From Caulochytrium protostelioides (Eukaryota; Chytridiomycota; Caulochytriomycetes; Caulochytriales; Caulochytriaceae): a stretch of 64,000 nt of DNA. Location of the stretch: the NCBI GenBank assembly GCA_003615045.1, contig ML014127.1, positions 1 through 64,000 on the forward strand, read 5' to 3'. The position numbers and the translations under genes were made by a program. The notes beneath the pieces are model-generated. The model was not told the origin of the DNA. It worked only from the letters and a program-made list of their open reading frames with translations, and made no database searches. Below are positions 29,164 through 40,864 of this stretch, piece after piece (position 1 is the first letter of the stretch; each line of letters begins with the position of its first letter).

Positions 29164-30249
29164 ATGGGCGACGGCAGCAAGCGCAGCGCGCCGAGTGGCG
29201 CGGCGGCTTCCGTCGTGAAGCGCAAGCGCGCGGTATACCATGCCAACGGCCAGCGCGCCGACGGCATGGCCATCAAGCCGGGGATGGTCGGCATCATGGT
29301 CACGACCGCGCTGCGCCACGAAAAACAGGCTTCCAAGGAGATGCGCAACCTCTTCTGCGACGTGGCGGACCGGCTCTACGGCCCCGAGCCGCTGGACGGC
29401 ACTGCGCCTCCTGCCGCGACCGCGACCGCGGCTGCCGGTGCCGGTGCCGATGGGACGACGCCGCCTGCGGCCGCGGCGCACGATGCGTCAACAGCGGCGA
29501 ACGATGTCGACGACGAGCTGGAGCGGGAGCTGGCCGCGCTGCGCGAGCCGGCGCTGGATGCCAAGGGCCGCACGCGCCGCCGCTTCTGGTGGCACGATCT
29601 GGACATCGCGTGCGTGTGCTTCTGCGAGGTGCAGCCGCCCGTGGACCCGGCGCGCATTGTGACGTCGCTGTGCGAGACGCTGGCCCAGGCGCCGCAGCCC
29701 ATGACGCGGTATACGTCGCGGGCGCTGCCGATCCAGGCGACGTGCATGGCGAATCTGCCCGAGATGGTGCGGATCGCTAAACTGCTGTTCCAGAAGCACT
29801 TCCCGCAGGACGCACCGTGCACGTTCAGCATCCAGGCGAAGGTGCGCAACCATACCAAGACGACGCGCATGGAGATCATCGAAGCGCTGGCTGCGGTCGC
29901 GCCCAAGACGGCGACCGTTGATCTCACCCGCCCAGAGCTGGTGGTCATCGTCGAAGTCTGCAAGACCATCGCCATGATGAGTGTCGTCCGCGACTACCAT
30001 ACCTACAAGAAGTTCAACCTCGAGGTGCTGGGACAGTCGGACGCCGCATCCACGGCAGCACCTGCCGCGGGCGCGACGGCAGCGACCACGACGGAGCCAG
30101 CCGCCCCGGAAACCCCGCCGGCCGCCCCAACACCTGCCGCCGTCTCTGATGCGGCCCCTTCAGGCGACGTTGTCCAGGCACCGCCTTCACCGGCTCCTGC
30201 AGCGGTCTCCGCATCCGCCTCGCCGGACGCCGCCGCCCCGACCTCATAA
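29164..30249 (+). CDS. THUMP-domain protein, Tan1/THUMPD1-like
   Basis: The 361-residue protein begins with a basic stretch (about 1-25), then GMVGIMVTTALRHEKQASKEMRNLF, which matches the start of the Tan1/THUMPD1 fold. An acidic Ala-rich insert (about 80-125) is followed by the THUMP region at about 150-290: PMTRYTSRALPIQATCMANLPEMV, AKLLFQKHFPQDAPCTFSIQAKVRN, then VDLTRPELVVIVEVCKTIAMMSVVRDYHTYKKFNL. In yeast and humans this protein binds tRNA and recruits the Kre33/NAT10 acetyltransferase for N4-acetylcytidine at position 12 of tRNA-Ser and tRNA-Leu. The IVEVCKTIAMMSVV segment is the signature that distinguishes this group. The C-terminal ~60 residues are Ala/Pro/Thr-rich and probably disordered. 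The ATG context is CAGAATGGGC. Confidence 0.88.
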   Translation: MGDGSKRSAPSGAAASVVKRKRAVYHANGQRADGMAIKPGMVGIMVTTALRHEKQASKEMRNLFCDVADRLYGPEPLDGTAPPAATATAAAGAGADGTTPPAAAAHDASTAANDVDDELERELAALREPALDAKGRTRRRFWWHDLDIACVCFCEVQPPVDPARIVTSLCETLAQAPQPMTRYTSRALPIQATCMANLPEMVRIAKLLFQKHFPQDAPCTFSIQAKVRNHTKTTRMEIIEALAAVAPKTATVDLTRPELVVIVEVCKTIAMMSVVRDYHTYKKFNLEVLGQSDAASTAAPAAGATAATTTEPAAPETPPAAPTPAAVSDAAPSGDVVQAPPSPAPAAVSASASPDAAAPTS

Positions 30250-31708
30250 GCGCTGTCGATTGGCCGAATCATCGGGTGGGAGGGCGCCTGCAGGATCACT
30301 CTTCTTGAATGTATGCATCGCGACAGCTGAACGGTGATTTCCCTGGTATTGGGTCCTTATTATATATACGTATGAAACGACGCGACCGGCTCGACGCGAT
30401 CGGCTCAGCAGACTCGCCGCAGGGTATCCGCAGGGCGCCGTAAACCCCACGGCCCTGCGCCCCGCCGCCCGCATCCTTTCTCGCGTCGCCGGGTCCCGCC
30501 TTGTTTGGCCGGGACGCCAAAGGGATGCGGACCGGAGGCCATTCATCAAGGATGGCAGCCCATCGAACGGAGGCGGTCGGTCCAGCGCACAGCAATCGTG
30601 CCGGATCCGTAAGCAAGCACGACATGCTTCGAAGCGCGTGAAAAGTATAGCGTCACCTGCGCCGCCCCATTAGTTGCGGAATGTCCGATCCGACCTTCGC
30701 ATACGGCATCATGTCGGTGCGATGATGCGATACTATACCATCCAGAACGCACCGCGAGGCGTCTGGCGATAGCAGCGAGGTCGCGGTTAAGCCCGAGGTG
30801 GACAGGCAGCGGCGGCGTCACCATCGGTCTCGCCAAGCCCTGCGATGCTAACGACATATCATCAACAGCGAGCCTGTCATCCAACGAGTCAACCGCTGAG
30901 TGACGTTGTGCATGCGAGTCGTTGACCTCTGTGGCCGTAGCGCGGAGGTCTATTTTCAAGCATTTGGCGGGGGCGACATTGCGATTTGCATGCAAATGGC
31001 GCGGTTCCATCGGTCCCGCTACACATGGGTCGACTCGGCCGGAGCCGCTCGGGTCCTGGGCCATCCCGCACAGTCTCGCGACCCCGCAGGGCGACGCCAC
31101 CCTGATATGAAAATGGAATGGCGCCACGGCGTGATCATCGGCACCGGTGCTGACTCCCGTCCGTGGCCGATGGGTCAATTTTTTCCAGAGAGAGTGTCGG
31201 CGCGGGGCCAGCCGCAGGCGGTGCGTGGCCTCATGCCGACATTCACACGATGCCAGACAATGTGTCCGAGGACCGCCATCATCTTGCAGATGATGCGCCT
31301 TTCATGTGCTGACCGCGGCGGTCCCGGCTCCCACCAGGAAGACGGCGGCCATGGGTCTCTCAGGTCCGAGGCGATGTCTCGGACGTGGTCTTTCCGGACC
31401 ACTTTCTGGGGTCGCCGGTCTCTCCTCCGCATAGGGGCGATGCGCCAATCCGTTGCTCTTGATGGACCCACGCAGGAACGCAGATCATCCTGTGGAATCC
31501 TGTCATGGCGGTGCGTGCCGTATGAATGAATGATCGTCGACGACGTCACGCATGGCCTTGTGCCTTAGTTCAAGCACGTCCTGACGGGATAAGCGCCCTT
31601 CTTCTGCTAGCGGAGACGTCTCCCTCTCCCTCTCCCTCTTTCCCTGCTCCCCCTTCCAGGACCCCACGACGGGACTTCCCTCCTGCACTTGACAGCCGTC
31701 CATACTCG
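30250..31708. other. Intergenic region
   Basis: About 1.45 kb without a recognised gene. It includes an AT-rich TTATATATACG motif near 30358-30368, which may belong to the 3' region of the THUMP gene, and moderate-GC DNA with no long conserved frame. Confidence 0.5.
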
Positions 31709-31716
31709 TATATATT
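31709..31716 (+). promoter_or_regulatory. Candidate TATA element for the polyglutamine gene
   Basis: TATATATT lies 546 bases before the ATG at 32255. The intervening DNA is pyrimidine-rich, fitting a long 5' leader. Motif call only. Confidence 0.35.
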
Positions 31717-32254
31717 GACATCTTGCCATCTCCGTAGAAGGCCTTTTGTGCCTTGTATACATTGCCCGTCTCGCCTCGTCTCAGCATCCCGCAACCACCG
31801 GCGTGAGCACCGGTGCCGGCACCGAATTCGCTCACTCGCTGACGGGATTCCCACCCTCGGTACGGCTCTTGGGCCTTGGCCCACCTGTCGTTGCTCCGAC
31901 GTTATCCTCAATCTGGTGTTGGTGCCCTCACGTCTTCCCCATCTCAGCCACGCCGATCCTAAGAGCCTTTGCACCGAATCTGCCCCGATCGGCCGTCAGC
32001 GGCTGCGTGCCTCGCCCCTTACGCGCCCCCGTCAAACCCCGTCCCGGACCCCCGCCATCCCACCTGCCCCACGGTCGCCCATCACTGGCGCGAACCGCAG
32101 CTCGAGATCGGCGCCTCTGCGGCGTCCACACACCGCCACCTGCCACCCGCGCCACCGTCGTGAGCGCCGTCTTCGTCGCCTAGAGACGCCGCGGCGCGCG
32201 AGTTGTGAACGCCGCATCGTCGTTGGCCGACGCTTGCGCCCGCCCGCGGCCACC

Positions 32255-33510
32255 ATGTCCGTGCCCGCGACGGCGACGGCCACGCCGCCGGCGTCCAGCT
32301 ACCGGCATGGCTCATGGTTGCCTGCATCGAAGGCGGCCAACGGCGGGCCGCCGCCGTCCGCAAGCGCCGACGCCCACGCCGAGGTCACCAAGAAGGATCG
32401 CAAGCGCATGAGCATCAACCACCGGCGAAGCGCTTATGGTGCGGGCATGCTCGCGCCGTCGAACCGCAACAGTATGATGATGGATCAATCACAGCAACCG
32501 CCTCACTTCGATGTGAACAGCGACGCGCAGCCGGAGCCGTTCGAGGACCAGTCGTCGGAGTTGTATGGCGAGCCGTCTGCCGTTCTGCAGCAGCAGCAGC
32601 AGCAACAACAACAACAACTACAGTATCAACAACAGTATCGACAACAACAGTCATATCCCGTCCAGCAGCAGCAGCAGCAGCCCGGCGGACACAGTAAGCG
32701 GCAATCCATCCAGCCTGGCATGCTTCGCCCCATATCCATCGCCTCGGCGGCGAATCCTGCCATGCAGCAGCAGCTCACTGACAGTCCGCCCCAGCGCCCT
32801 GGCGAGCCCTTCCAGAACAGTGGACGCGTGGTGACGCCGCCGGGAAGCGACGCTGCGGGCGCACGGCCGATCAGCATGACGCCCAGCGCGCTCCCACCAC
32901 AGGGTGTGATCAACAAGCGCTCGAGCAGTCATCTCTGGAACCCGAACGCCGCCCCGCCGGCCCATCCGCCGGGCAACGCCCCGGTCTCGGGGCCCGTGCG
33001 TCCCCGCAACTCGATCCAGCCGGGCGCGTACGCCGCGGCGCCGCCGGCCGATCCCGAGGAGAAGATGCAGCGCAGCGCGTCGGCGTACCCGTCGCCCGAT
33101 ATGGCCGCTGTCAAGTCACACCATCCGGCGGCTCATTCACAGCACTCGCCGCAGCACGCGGGTGCCGGGCCGAGCCCGCCCATGCTCCCTGCAGGCGTGT
33201 CGCCGTCCCCGTCGCCGACGCCGACGCCGTCGCCGGCCTCGCCGGCCGTGCATGCAGGCAGCTATGCGCCCCCGAACGGCGGGAGCATGGCGGCGGATGC
33301 GGCAAAGGCGGGCCAGCAGCAGCAGCAGCAGCGGCGGTCGGTGACGGGCCCGATCACAAGCTCGAGCCGACGATCGAGCCTGCAGCAGGGCGCGACGGCA
33401 GCCTCCGCCAATGGGGTGCGCGGCTATCCGAGCCCGGTGATTCCGCCGGGCACGCAAGCCAGCGTCGAGTCTCCAAGGGCCAAAGCTTACCAACCGCAGC
33501 CGGTTCAGCG

Positions 33511-33545
<35 letters not shown>

Positions 33546-33636
33546 GGTTGTCGCATCAGTATCAGTCCCAGCCGGCACAGCAGCAGTATCAGTATCAGCA
33601 GCAAATGCAGCAACCGCAGCAGCAACAAGTACAACA

Positions 33637-33674
<38 letters not shown>

Positions 33675-35497
33675 CTGCCATGTATAGCGATGAGTCCCGC
33701 GGCCAACCGGATGTGGCCGCATCCAGTATCACGGCGCGCCCCTTGCGCAACTCCAACGTCAACGTCCCGCCACGCCGTCCCGCATACCCGATGACCGACT
33801 CCAGCCGGCATGACCAGCAGACGGCCACGGCCATGGCGATAGCAGCCGTGCGCATGGCGCAGGGCGAACCTGCAGGCCCCGACTCGGGGACCGAGCACGG
33901 GGGGACGGACCCTGCTGACGGTGCGGACGGCGACGATCCCGACGCATGGCTCTACGACGAGATGGACGAGGAGCTGCTGCGCAACACGGAGTTCAATGCC
34001 ATGTTCGACGCGTCGATGGTCGATTCGCCCGAGCTGCGCGCGGCTCAGGAGGCGAAGCGTAGCGCCTCGGCGGGCGGGGGTTCGAACCCGCGCAAGACGG
34101 TTCGGTTTTTGGGGATGCTGGAAGAGATTGAGGCCGATCTGTATGCGCCTGTCGAAACGCCCGTCTCGGAGTTGCATCCCGAGGACGTGCCCGTCGGCGA
34201 GGCCGGCGATGCCTACCTCATTTGGAAACGGGTTCAGCGTGGCATTGTTGCCCAGGTCCCGCTCCGCAACAACGAGAAGGCGCCCTATTCACCGCCGCAG
34301 AACCTGCTCATGCAGCTCAATGGCGTCTCCGCCGGTGGCATGATGGTGGCCAGCGCCGCTACGGCGGCCGATGGCTCGCCCATGAACGTGGCATCCACCG
34401 GCCCCACCACCGGTGGCGGGATCCGCGACTCCCTGATAGACCGTCCAATCGTGATTAGCCACCGCCACTCGTCGCTACTCTCCAGCTCGTCGCGTGGGTC
34501 GCTCGTGATGGCGCCGGCGGATGGCGGCGCCGTCGCCGCGTCCAACTCGAGCGCGTACCCCTGCTCGGTGACGACCACGGGCACCAGTATGGATTCAAAC
34601 ATGACGCCGCCCCCGAACGGAGCGGCGCCGAGCATGCCATTGGCGCGCAACAGCCTGAACGCGGCCGGCGCCGGCGTCAGCGTCGGCGTCGGCGGCATAG
34701 TGCAGTCGCCGCACGGGATGATGCAGTCACCGCGCGCGATGAGCCCGCCGCTGACTGACGAGACCGGCCCGAGCTCGGGTCCGAGCACGGGCACGAGTCC
34801 GGCGCCCGGCCAGCCCGACACATCGAGCACACTGCCGCTAGGTCCGCGCGGCGCCGGGCGCCGTAAGAAGGTCCGGCACGTGCAGATTCAGACCCGTTCG
34901 CCGGGGCATCGCGAGATGGCATGCCAAACGGATCCTGTCGCGGATCCACAGGCGGCAGCCGAGGCAGAGGAAGCCGCGCTGGCGGCGGCCGAAGCGGCTG
35001 CAGCGTCGGCGGCGGCGGCGGCAACAGCCGCGGCCGCGCGAGATGCGGCGCTGGCGGCCAAGGCCGACCTTCAGCGGCAGTGTGACGCTCTGGCTAGGGA
35101 AAACACGTCGATGCTCGAGCAGATCGCCCTGCGGGACGCGTCGGCGACGCAGATGCAGCAGGAGAACGCAGCGCTCCAGGCGCGCGCGGCGGCGGCCGAG
35201 GCGGAGCTGGCGCAGGTACGCCAGTCCCTCGCCGCCGAGTGCGAGTCGCTCGCCGCCGAGCGGCAGACGCTTGCCGCGGAGCTACAGGCCTATGCGGCGG
35301 AGCGCCAGACGCACGTCGTTGAGCGACAGGAAAGCGAGACGGTGGCCCAGCACGCGATGGTCCAGATCAAAACCCTGGTGACCGACCGCACGGCTCAGGG
35401 CTTAGAGATCCAGCTTCTGCGGGCTCAACTTGCCGCCATGGAAGAGCAGATGACGACCTGGCTCGAGTCGCCAACCGAGGCCTCCGCCATGGTGTAG
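32255..35497 (+). CDS. Large polyglutamine, coiled-coil hypothetical protein
   Basis: From the ATG at 32255 (GGCCACCATGTCC) the protein has 1080 residues. An upstream ATG at 31526 is in frame, but the 243 codons between are Arg/Pro/Ser-rich leader-like sequence that spans the TATA-like element. The first half is disordered, with five Gln-rich tracts (about residues 112-135, 137-146, 353-358, 420-431, 442-473) coded by CAG/CAA runs. A short basic motif (RKTVRFLGMLEEIE, about 613-626) starts a more ordered patch that continues to YLIWKRVQRGI. A second basic patch, GRRKKVRHVQIQTRSPGHREMACQTD, precedes a long coiled coil (about 905-1066) built on Ala/Glu/Gln heptads. No enzyme domain is seen. Such proteins are often cytoskeletal, polarity or transcription scaffolds; I cannot assign this one. 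It is followed by the KA1 kinase gene on the same strand. Confidence 0.7.
33511..33672. repeat. CAG/CAA trinucleotide tracts
   Basis: Nearly pure CAG runs at about 33511-33545 and 33640-33672, linked by mixed CAG/CAA/TAT codons, lie in frame in the polyglutamine gene. A separate shorter run is at 32587-32612. Uninterrupted CAG triplets are prone to length change. Confidence 0.9.
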
Positions 35498-37295
35498 CCG
35501 CCGTTGATACGCGCTTTCCAGAATCTTCATCCATCTTAACGTTGTAATCCGAATGATTTTGCCGATCAACAAGAATGAATTACATCTTGATTGAGACGGT
35601 GCTGCCCAGATTCGGCACAGTTGCAGCACTGAAATCTGTTTGTGATGACGCCGATGCATCCTGCATCACATCGATATGCTGCAGACTGAGGCGCTCATCG
35701 GGATCACAAAGCGGGTCAGTCCTATATACTGTGCATTGATCCAGGAATCCTTGAGCTTATACGTTCATCCTCGAGGTGTGTCGTGCGCGAATTCGTGCTG
35801 AGTCGTCGTGCCACGTGGGGTTCCTGGACCCATTTTGATCGGCGGTTCGTCCTGATGACGGTTGATGCTCCGCATCACACGACCGTGAACGGCACTGAGT
35901 GGTGGCACGGCCAAGCCTTGTTTTGGTGCGACTACGCGGACCCATGTGCGCGCCCTTCCTGCCACCTCCATCGCGCGTGGCGGTCGATGGATGAGCTCAC
36001 GCGACATGGAGATAGGGCGCCATTCGTCGTCGCGGTGTCCATCGATTCACCACCCATCCGCTTGTTTGGCGCGTCTAAGAAACAATAAAGAGAGAGCGAG
36101 GGGAGAGAGCTTGGTCCAACAAAGACCGCCACCGCGGGCGGCGATGCGGGGGTGAGCGAAACTCCGACGCGCCGCGGGTGATGGGGCCGCGAGGGATCGG
36201 CATCACAGGCGAATCGACCGGACGCCGCTGAGGGAGGGAGGCGAGCATGTCGGCGCCCCCAGATCCCCGACCCCCTCGAGGCACACGCTGACGCAGCGTG
36301 GAATGCACTGCAACGTCCGGACGGTCGTGCCGAGCACCAGCATCGTTTTTTTTCTCTCGTTGGCAGTCGCTGTATGAGCAACACAGCGAGTCGAGGCCAC
36401 CTCACGGCCCCTCCGCGGCATTGCTTTCACCCATTTGACGCACGCCGCCGCGACCGTGACAACCGAGGAGGCAGGTAGTCACCAGCCTGGCCGGCAGCCG
36501 GGCCGACGGACGGGCGATGCATGGCGATGCATGGCGATGCCACGGCGATGGCCAGAGGCAGAACGCGAGAGCAATCGCGATCGCACGGGCATTCAACGGT
36601 CCACTCGGACGACTCGGAGGGGCGGCTCACGCGGCGCCGGGTCCATCCGAACTGAGCCGAGCGGCTTTGGACGCTACGTCTGCATCACCTCGTCATCGGC
36701 GTCGCCAGCGTGGCCTCGCAAACGCATCTGAGACGGGACGCCGAACGCAGGGGCAAGCGGTGTGGCCGGGGCAGCAGCCGTGCATCACCGTGGGTGGAAT
36801 GCCGTCCTCCAGGAGCCACGGCCAGGCGCAACGTCTGGGCCAGCGTGACCCCCCGAAACGGCTGTCGGCAAAGACGTTCGTAACCGCTGTCGCTGCATCG
36901 CCATGATAGTATACGCAAAAACAGCTTCGAAAACTGATACGGCTAATAGGACTAGTGCGAGCAACGATACCCATGGCAGATCGGGTGGCTTCACATGCGA
37001 CCATGCTTCGCCAACCAACCAGCCAACCAACCATCCTCCTTTCTCCTCTCTATACCGCGATAACCATAGACTGAGAGGAGACCTGCTGCCGTCGCCATCC
37101 CATCCCGACGGCTGTAGACAGAAGACGTTCCTTTCTGCCGTTCCCGACCGAGTGCTCTGGCTTTCACTATCCCGCCCGTCGCCCGGGGATTGATCAGACG
37201 CATGCCTGCTAAGGCCACCGAAATTGTGGAGACGTCTCGTTAGAGAAAGAGACCTTCGACTCCCAATCCACGGACCGCGCCGTTGCTTGCCCGCC
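35498..37295. other. Intergenic region
   Basis: About 1.8 kb with moderate GC. Nothing coding is recognised. It holds GATGCATGGC repeats near 36516-36547, an AACAATAAAG motif near 36084, and presumably the kinase promoter toward its right end (a CTCTATACCGC motif near 37048). Confidence 0.5.
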
Positions 37296-39782
37296 ATGCC
37301 CGGCGCACGCAGCCAGCTGCTGGGCCAATACCAGATCGGCAAGACGATTGGCCAAGGCGCGTTCTCCAAAGTCAAGATCGGCGTGCACAAAGCCACGAAC
37401 CAAAAAGTCGCGCTCAAAGTCATCGACAAGGCCCAAGCAAAGCGGCTTCAAGAGCAGCATGATCGCAAGCAGTACAAAGAAGCGCAGGCGGTGCTCGCCA
37501 AGTCGGGGGCCCATGCGGCGCCGTGGGCGGCGGCGGCGGTAGCGCAGCTCGGGCCCGATGCCCCTAAGGAGACCGGACTCATGTCATCGTTCCAGCTGGA
37601 AGTGCAGCTGCTGATGCGGCTCGACCACCCCAACATCATCAGCATCTTCCAGGTCGTCGACACACCGCAGGAATGCTGGGTCGTCATGGAGTATGCTCCC
37701 GGTGGCGAGCTCATCGACTACATCCTGGCGCACGACCACCTCGGGGAGAAAGAAGCGCGGCGTCTTTTCCGCCAGATCATTTCGGCGATGGATCACTGTC
37801 ATCTTGCGAACGTCGTGCACCGTGACCTCAAGCTCGAGAACCTTCTGCTCAACAAGCAGAAGGATCTGCTGATTTCTGACTTTGGGCTCGGCCGCACGTT
37901 CTCGTCCGATAAAGACGACTTGATGCGCACCTTCTGCGGGACCCCAAACTATGCGGCGATTGAGCTGATCTCGGGGATCCCCTATATCGGTGTGAAGAGC
38001 GATATCTGGGCGATGGGCATTATTCTGTACGTAATGCTGACGGGGCGCCCTCCATTCACGGGCGAAACAATCAGTGCCCTGTATGCCAAGATCAAGGCGC
38101 TGGACTACGTGCTCCCGCGGCGATTTTCGCCTGAGCTCTGCGCACTGTTCAGCAAGATCTTTGTCAAGGACCCCAAAGAGCGGGCCACGATGGATATGCT
38201 GCGCTCCGACCCGTGGGTGAACCGCGACGAAACCGAGCTCCCGCCGCGAATCATGCCTGCTCTGCCCAAGAACAACGAAGTCCAAAAGCTCGGCACCTTC
38301 ATTAAGAACATTGTCCATGAGAAGGACTGTATCACCTACACCTTCAAGGACCACGTCAGCACCTCAGTGCATCTAGAGAAGGTGGCTCTGCCCAAGTCGC
38401 CCGACCGCCTCGCGAACTCTCCGCGGTCGCCGGTGAATGGCATCGATATGGGCGGCCGCCGGCTCTCGTCAATCGGCGTCCGCCGCGGCAGCGAGATGTC
38501 GCAGCGCTCCAACAATGGCTATCCGGGTAGTCTCGCCAACAACACGAGCACGAGCAACGACGGCATCGACGGCGACGAAGCGATCGCCAAGGCGCCCTCC
38601 TACGGCGATGGCGACATGGGCATCCCCGAAGAAGAAGAGCAGGACGAAGCGAGTCACTCGGGTCGTCCGGCGGGCGCCGTGAGCACGGGCACAGGGACCG
38701 AGACCGGCACGACGTCGGGCTCGATTGTGGCGCCCACCACCGCCTCGTCGTCCTCCTCGCCCACTCGTCGCGCGGCACTCAACCAGACAACGTTGTCGTC
38801 GCGGTCGCGCCACAAATCCGCGGGGCTGACGCTGAATGCCGCGCTCGGCGGCGGCGGCTCGGGTCCGCCCTCGGCCCAAAGCACGGGCGCCTCGCTGCCC
38901 AACGGGCACCGGCGCATCAGTTCGGCGGGGCCCGGGATGCCTATCGACCACCCACTGAACGTCGCACGGCGTATGTCAGCCGTGACGGGCCCGCTGCGGC
39001 CGGCGTCGGCCGCGCCACCGGTCATCGAGGCGCGGCCCAGCCGCCGCGCCTCACACAACGTCGTCGTGACAGGCCTGCGCGCGGTCGGCCTCAACAGCTC
39101 CCGCTCCGAGGCGCGGCAGACGCCGCTGCTGGCGCAGTCAGGCCACGACCTGAAGCCGTCCGGCGGCCACGTGGCAGGGATCATGCATGGCGGTTTCCCG
39201 GACGGCGGCCGTCTCCGCCCCGCCACATCGATCGAAGACGACCCCGATCCGCTGCATAAGATGGAACGGCTGTCGACGCCCGTGGGCAACGGCGATGACG
39301 GCACGGACCACGGGGGGTGTAGCCGGGATGCGGACGGCGACAGCGACGAGGAGGGCAACCGGTCCGGGTGCTCGGTCGACATCGAGCCTACGACGCAGGA
39401 GATCGAGCAGTGGCATGCAATCCACCGGCCTCCAACGGTGATCCGCAGCGTGCGGTTCTCGGTGAACACGGCGTTGACGAGTTCGCTCGCGCCGACGGTG
39501 CTGTGGCAGGAGGTCCACCAGACGCTGCTCATGCTGCAGCGCCAGTATGACGGCAAGTTTTCGTTCAAGCGCATCCCCGAGTACTACATGATGGATTGCA
39601 CGCTGCTCCGCCCTGACGGCAAGAAGATGGAGCTCGAGATCGAGCTGTGCAAAATCTGGCTGCTCAAGATCCACGGCCTGCGCATTAAGCGGCTCTCGGG
39701 CGACCCCTTCCTGTTCAAGGAGATATACCAGAACCTGCTGTCAACCTTCGAGCCCAACAACGTGGAGGAAGAAGAACTGTAA
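37296..39782 (+). CDS. CAMKL-type Ser/Thr protein kinase with C-terminal KA1 domain (Kin1/MARK-like)
   Basis: The 828-residue protein has an N-terminal kinase domain (about 12-310). Visible motifs are the Gly loop IGQGAFSKVKIG, the VAIK-type Lys41 in ALKVI, HRD at 175-177 with LKLENLL, Asp195 of DFG and FCGTPNYAAIELI in the activation segment. A ~45-residue insert lies between beta3 and helix C (AKRLQEQHDRKQYKEAQAV...). A long Ser/Thr/Gly/Arg-rich linker (about 360-700) is followed by a KA1 domain at the C-terminus (about 745-828: VLWQEVHQTLLMLQ, FSFKRIPEYYMMDC, LEIELCKIWLLKIHGLRIKRLSG, YQNLLSTFEP). KA1 domains bind acidic lipids and restrain the kinase. This layout is that of Kin1/Kin2 and MARK/PAR-1 polarity kinases. 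The start at 37296 (CCGCCATGC) gives the family-like N-terminus; the extension to 37224 lacks an ATG. Confidence 0.9.
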   Translation: MPGARSQLLGQYQIGKTIGQGAFSKVKIGVHKATNQKVALKVIDKAQAKRLQEQHDRKQYKEAQAVLAKSGAHAAPWAAAAVAQLGPDAPKETGLMSSFQLEVQLLMRLDHPNIISIFQVVDTPQECWVVMEYAPGGELIDYILAHDHLGEKEARRLFRQIISAMDHCHLANVVHRDLKLENLLLNKQKDLLISDFGLGRTFSSDKDDLMRTFCGTPNYAAIELISGIPYIGVKSDIWAMGIILYVMLTGRPPFTGETISALYAKIKALDYVLPRRFSPELCALFSKIFVKDPKERATMDMLRSDPWVNRDETELPPRIMPALPKNNEVQKLGTFIKNIVHEKDCITYTFKDHVSTSVHLEKVALPKSPDRLANSPRSPVNGIDMGGRRLSSIGVRRGSEMSQRSNNGYPGSLANNTSTSNDGIDGDEAIAKAPSYGDGDMGIPEEEEQDEASHSGRPAGAVSTGTGTETGTTSGSIVAPTTASSSSSPTRRAALNQTTLSSRSRHKSAGLTLNAALGGGGSGPPSAQSTGASLPNGHRRISSAGPGMPIDHPLNVARRMSAVTGPLRPASAAPPVIEARPSRRASHNVVVTGLRAVGLNSSRSEARQTPLLAQSGHDLKPSGGHVAGIMHGGFPDGGRLRPATSIEDDPDPLHKMERLSTPVGNGDDGTDHGGCSRDADGDSDEEGNRSGCSVDIEPTTQEIEQWHAIHRPPTVIRSVRFSVNTALTSSLAPTVLWQEVHQTLLMLQRQYDGKFSFKRIPEYYMMDCTLLRPDGKKMELEIELCKIWLLKIHGLRIKRLSGDPFLFKEIYQNLLSTFEPNNVEEEEL

Positions 39783-40864
39783 TTAACGGGACCGCTCTGG
39801 CCCCACGTGCTCGTACCCATACCCTATATCGTTAATCGGGGTGGAGCGCGGCAGGCATAAGGCGGGCCGGCTTGGGGCTGGCTCTCTCGTTTTTTCCATT
39901 CAATGCCTCATTTTCTTATTGTATGTCCCCCAATACGCTGCGTTTAATACTATAAGGCTACTTGTGTTACAGGATTCAACTCCACTCGGCTCTCTTGAGT
40001 CGCGCGCTGCCCTTCTGCGTGGCGGGCGGCGGTATATAATACGGTCGGTAGAGATGGTTCCCCTCCTTGGGTCAGATGACCCAGCACCAGGGCAGAAGAC
40101 TTTCCCAAATGACCCAAGGAGGCCGCCTACATTCACTTCGATTGTTGGGAGAGTGCTCGGCGGCGGATAGACTGGCTTCTGGCTCGCTCAAGCGCCCTTG
40201 CCCGAGGCTCAGGATTTGTGTTGCTGCCACGATGGCCATCACAACGCCGAAAGAGCCCGGACACGCTGCTGCCGTCGCTATCCGCTGTGCTGGGCGAACC
40301 CGTGGCGCGTGCCCACGGTGGCCGTCCAAGGCTGTGAGGCCATGCGTTGCGCAGGAGGGTGGCAGGTCGTCTTCAGGTAACGTCGTCCACGCCTCCATCG
40401 CCACGCCACGCCACATCGCGAAGGAGGCGATAAAGGACCCCTGATGGTCGTTCGTTCTGCCGCTCAGGCCCATGTCGCACCACCCAGGGCTCGCATCGAC
40501 GTATCGATCCGCAACGCCGCGATGTGCACACGATCAGCCGACAACGGGGCGACATGGCGAACCCCCGCGGGAGTGCCGCAACGCAGAAGGACTTAATGAA
40601 TGGGTGCCCGTTGCTTTGCCGACGTGTGCCAGCTCCGGCCGATCATCCCTTTTTCTCCTCCCGCGACGTTCTCTCGCGGGCCCGCGCCGACCGTATGCCA
40701 GCCGTCCAAAAGCAGCTGGGCTGGTGCTGTAGGACTGGTGCCCAACTACCAATCGCTGTAGTCATCCTGAGATAGATCCTGATCCTGGCTGAATCCCACC
40801 CTGGCCTGGCCATCGAAGAAAAGAAAACCTGGACGCTGAGCCTACACCGCACCTACGCGGCGCC
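39783..40864. other. Intergenic region
   Basis: About 1.1 kb. It starts AT-rich (39890-40040, kinase 3' region, with TATATAAT at 40033-40040) and then shows moderate GC without a recognised gene. Short duplicated text (TGACCCA, at about 40076 and 40111) is noted, with no function assigned. Confidence 0.5.

Noticed and set aside
31526-32254. N-terminal extension of the polyglutamine protein to an earlier ATG
   Set aside because: The segment is Arg/Pro/Ser-rich, spans a TATA-like element at 31709-31716 and contains no further Met. The ATG at 32255 has a much better context.
37224-37295. 24-codon upstream extension of the KA1 kinase
   Set aside because: It begins with TTG, not ATG. The family-like start and Kozak context are at 37296.
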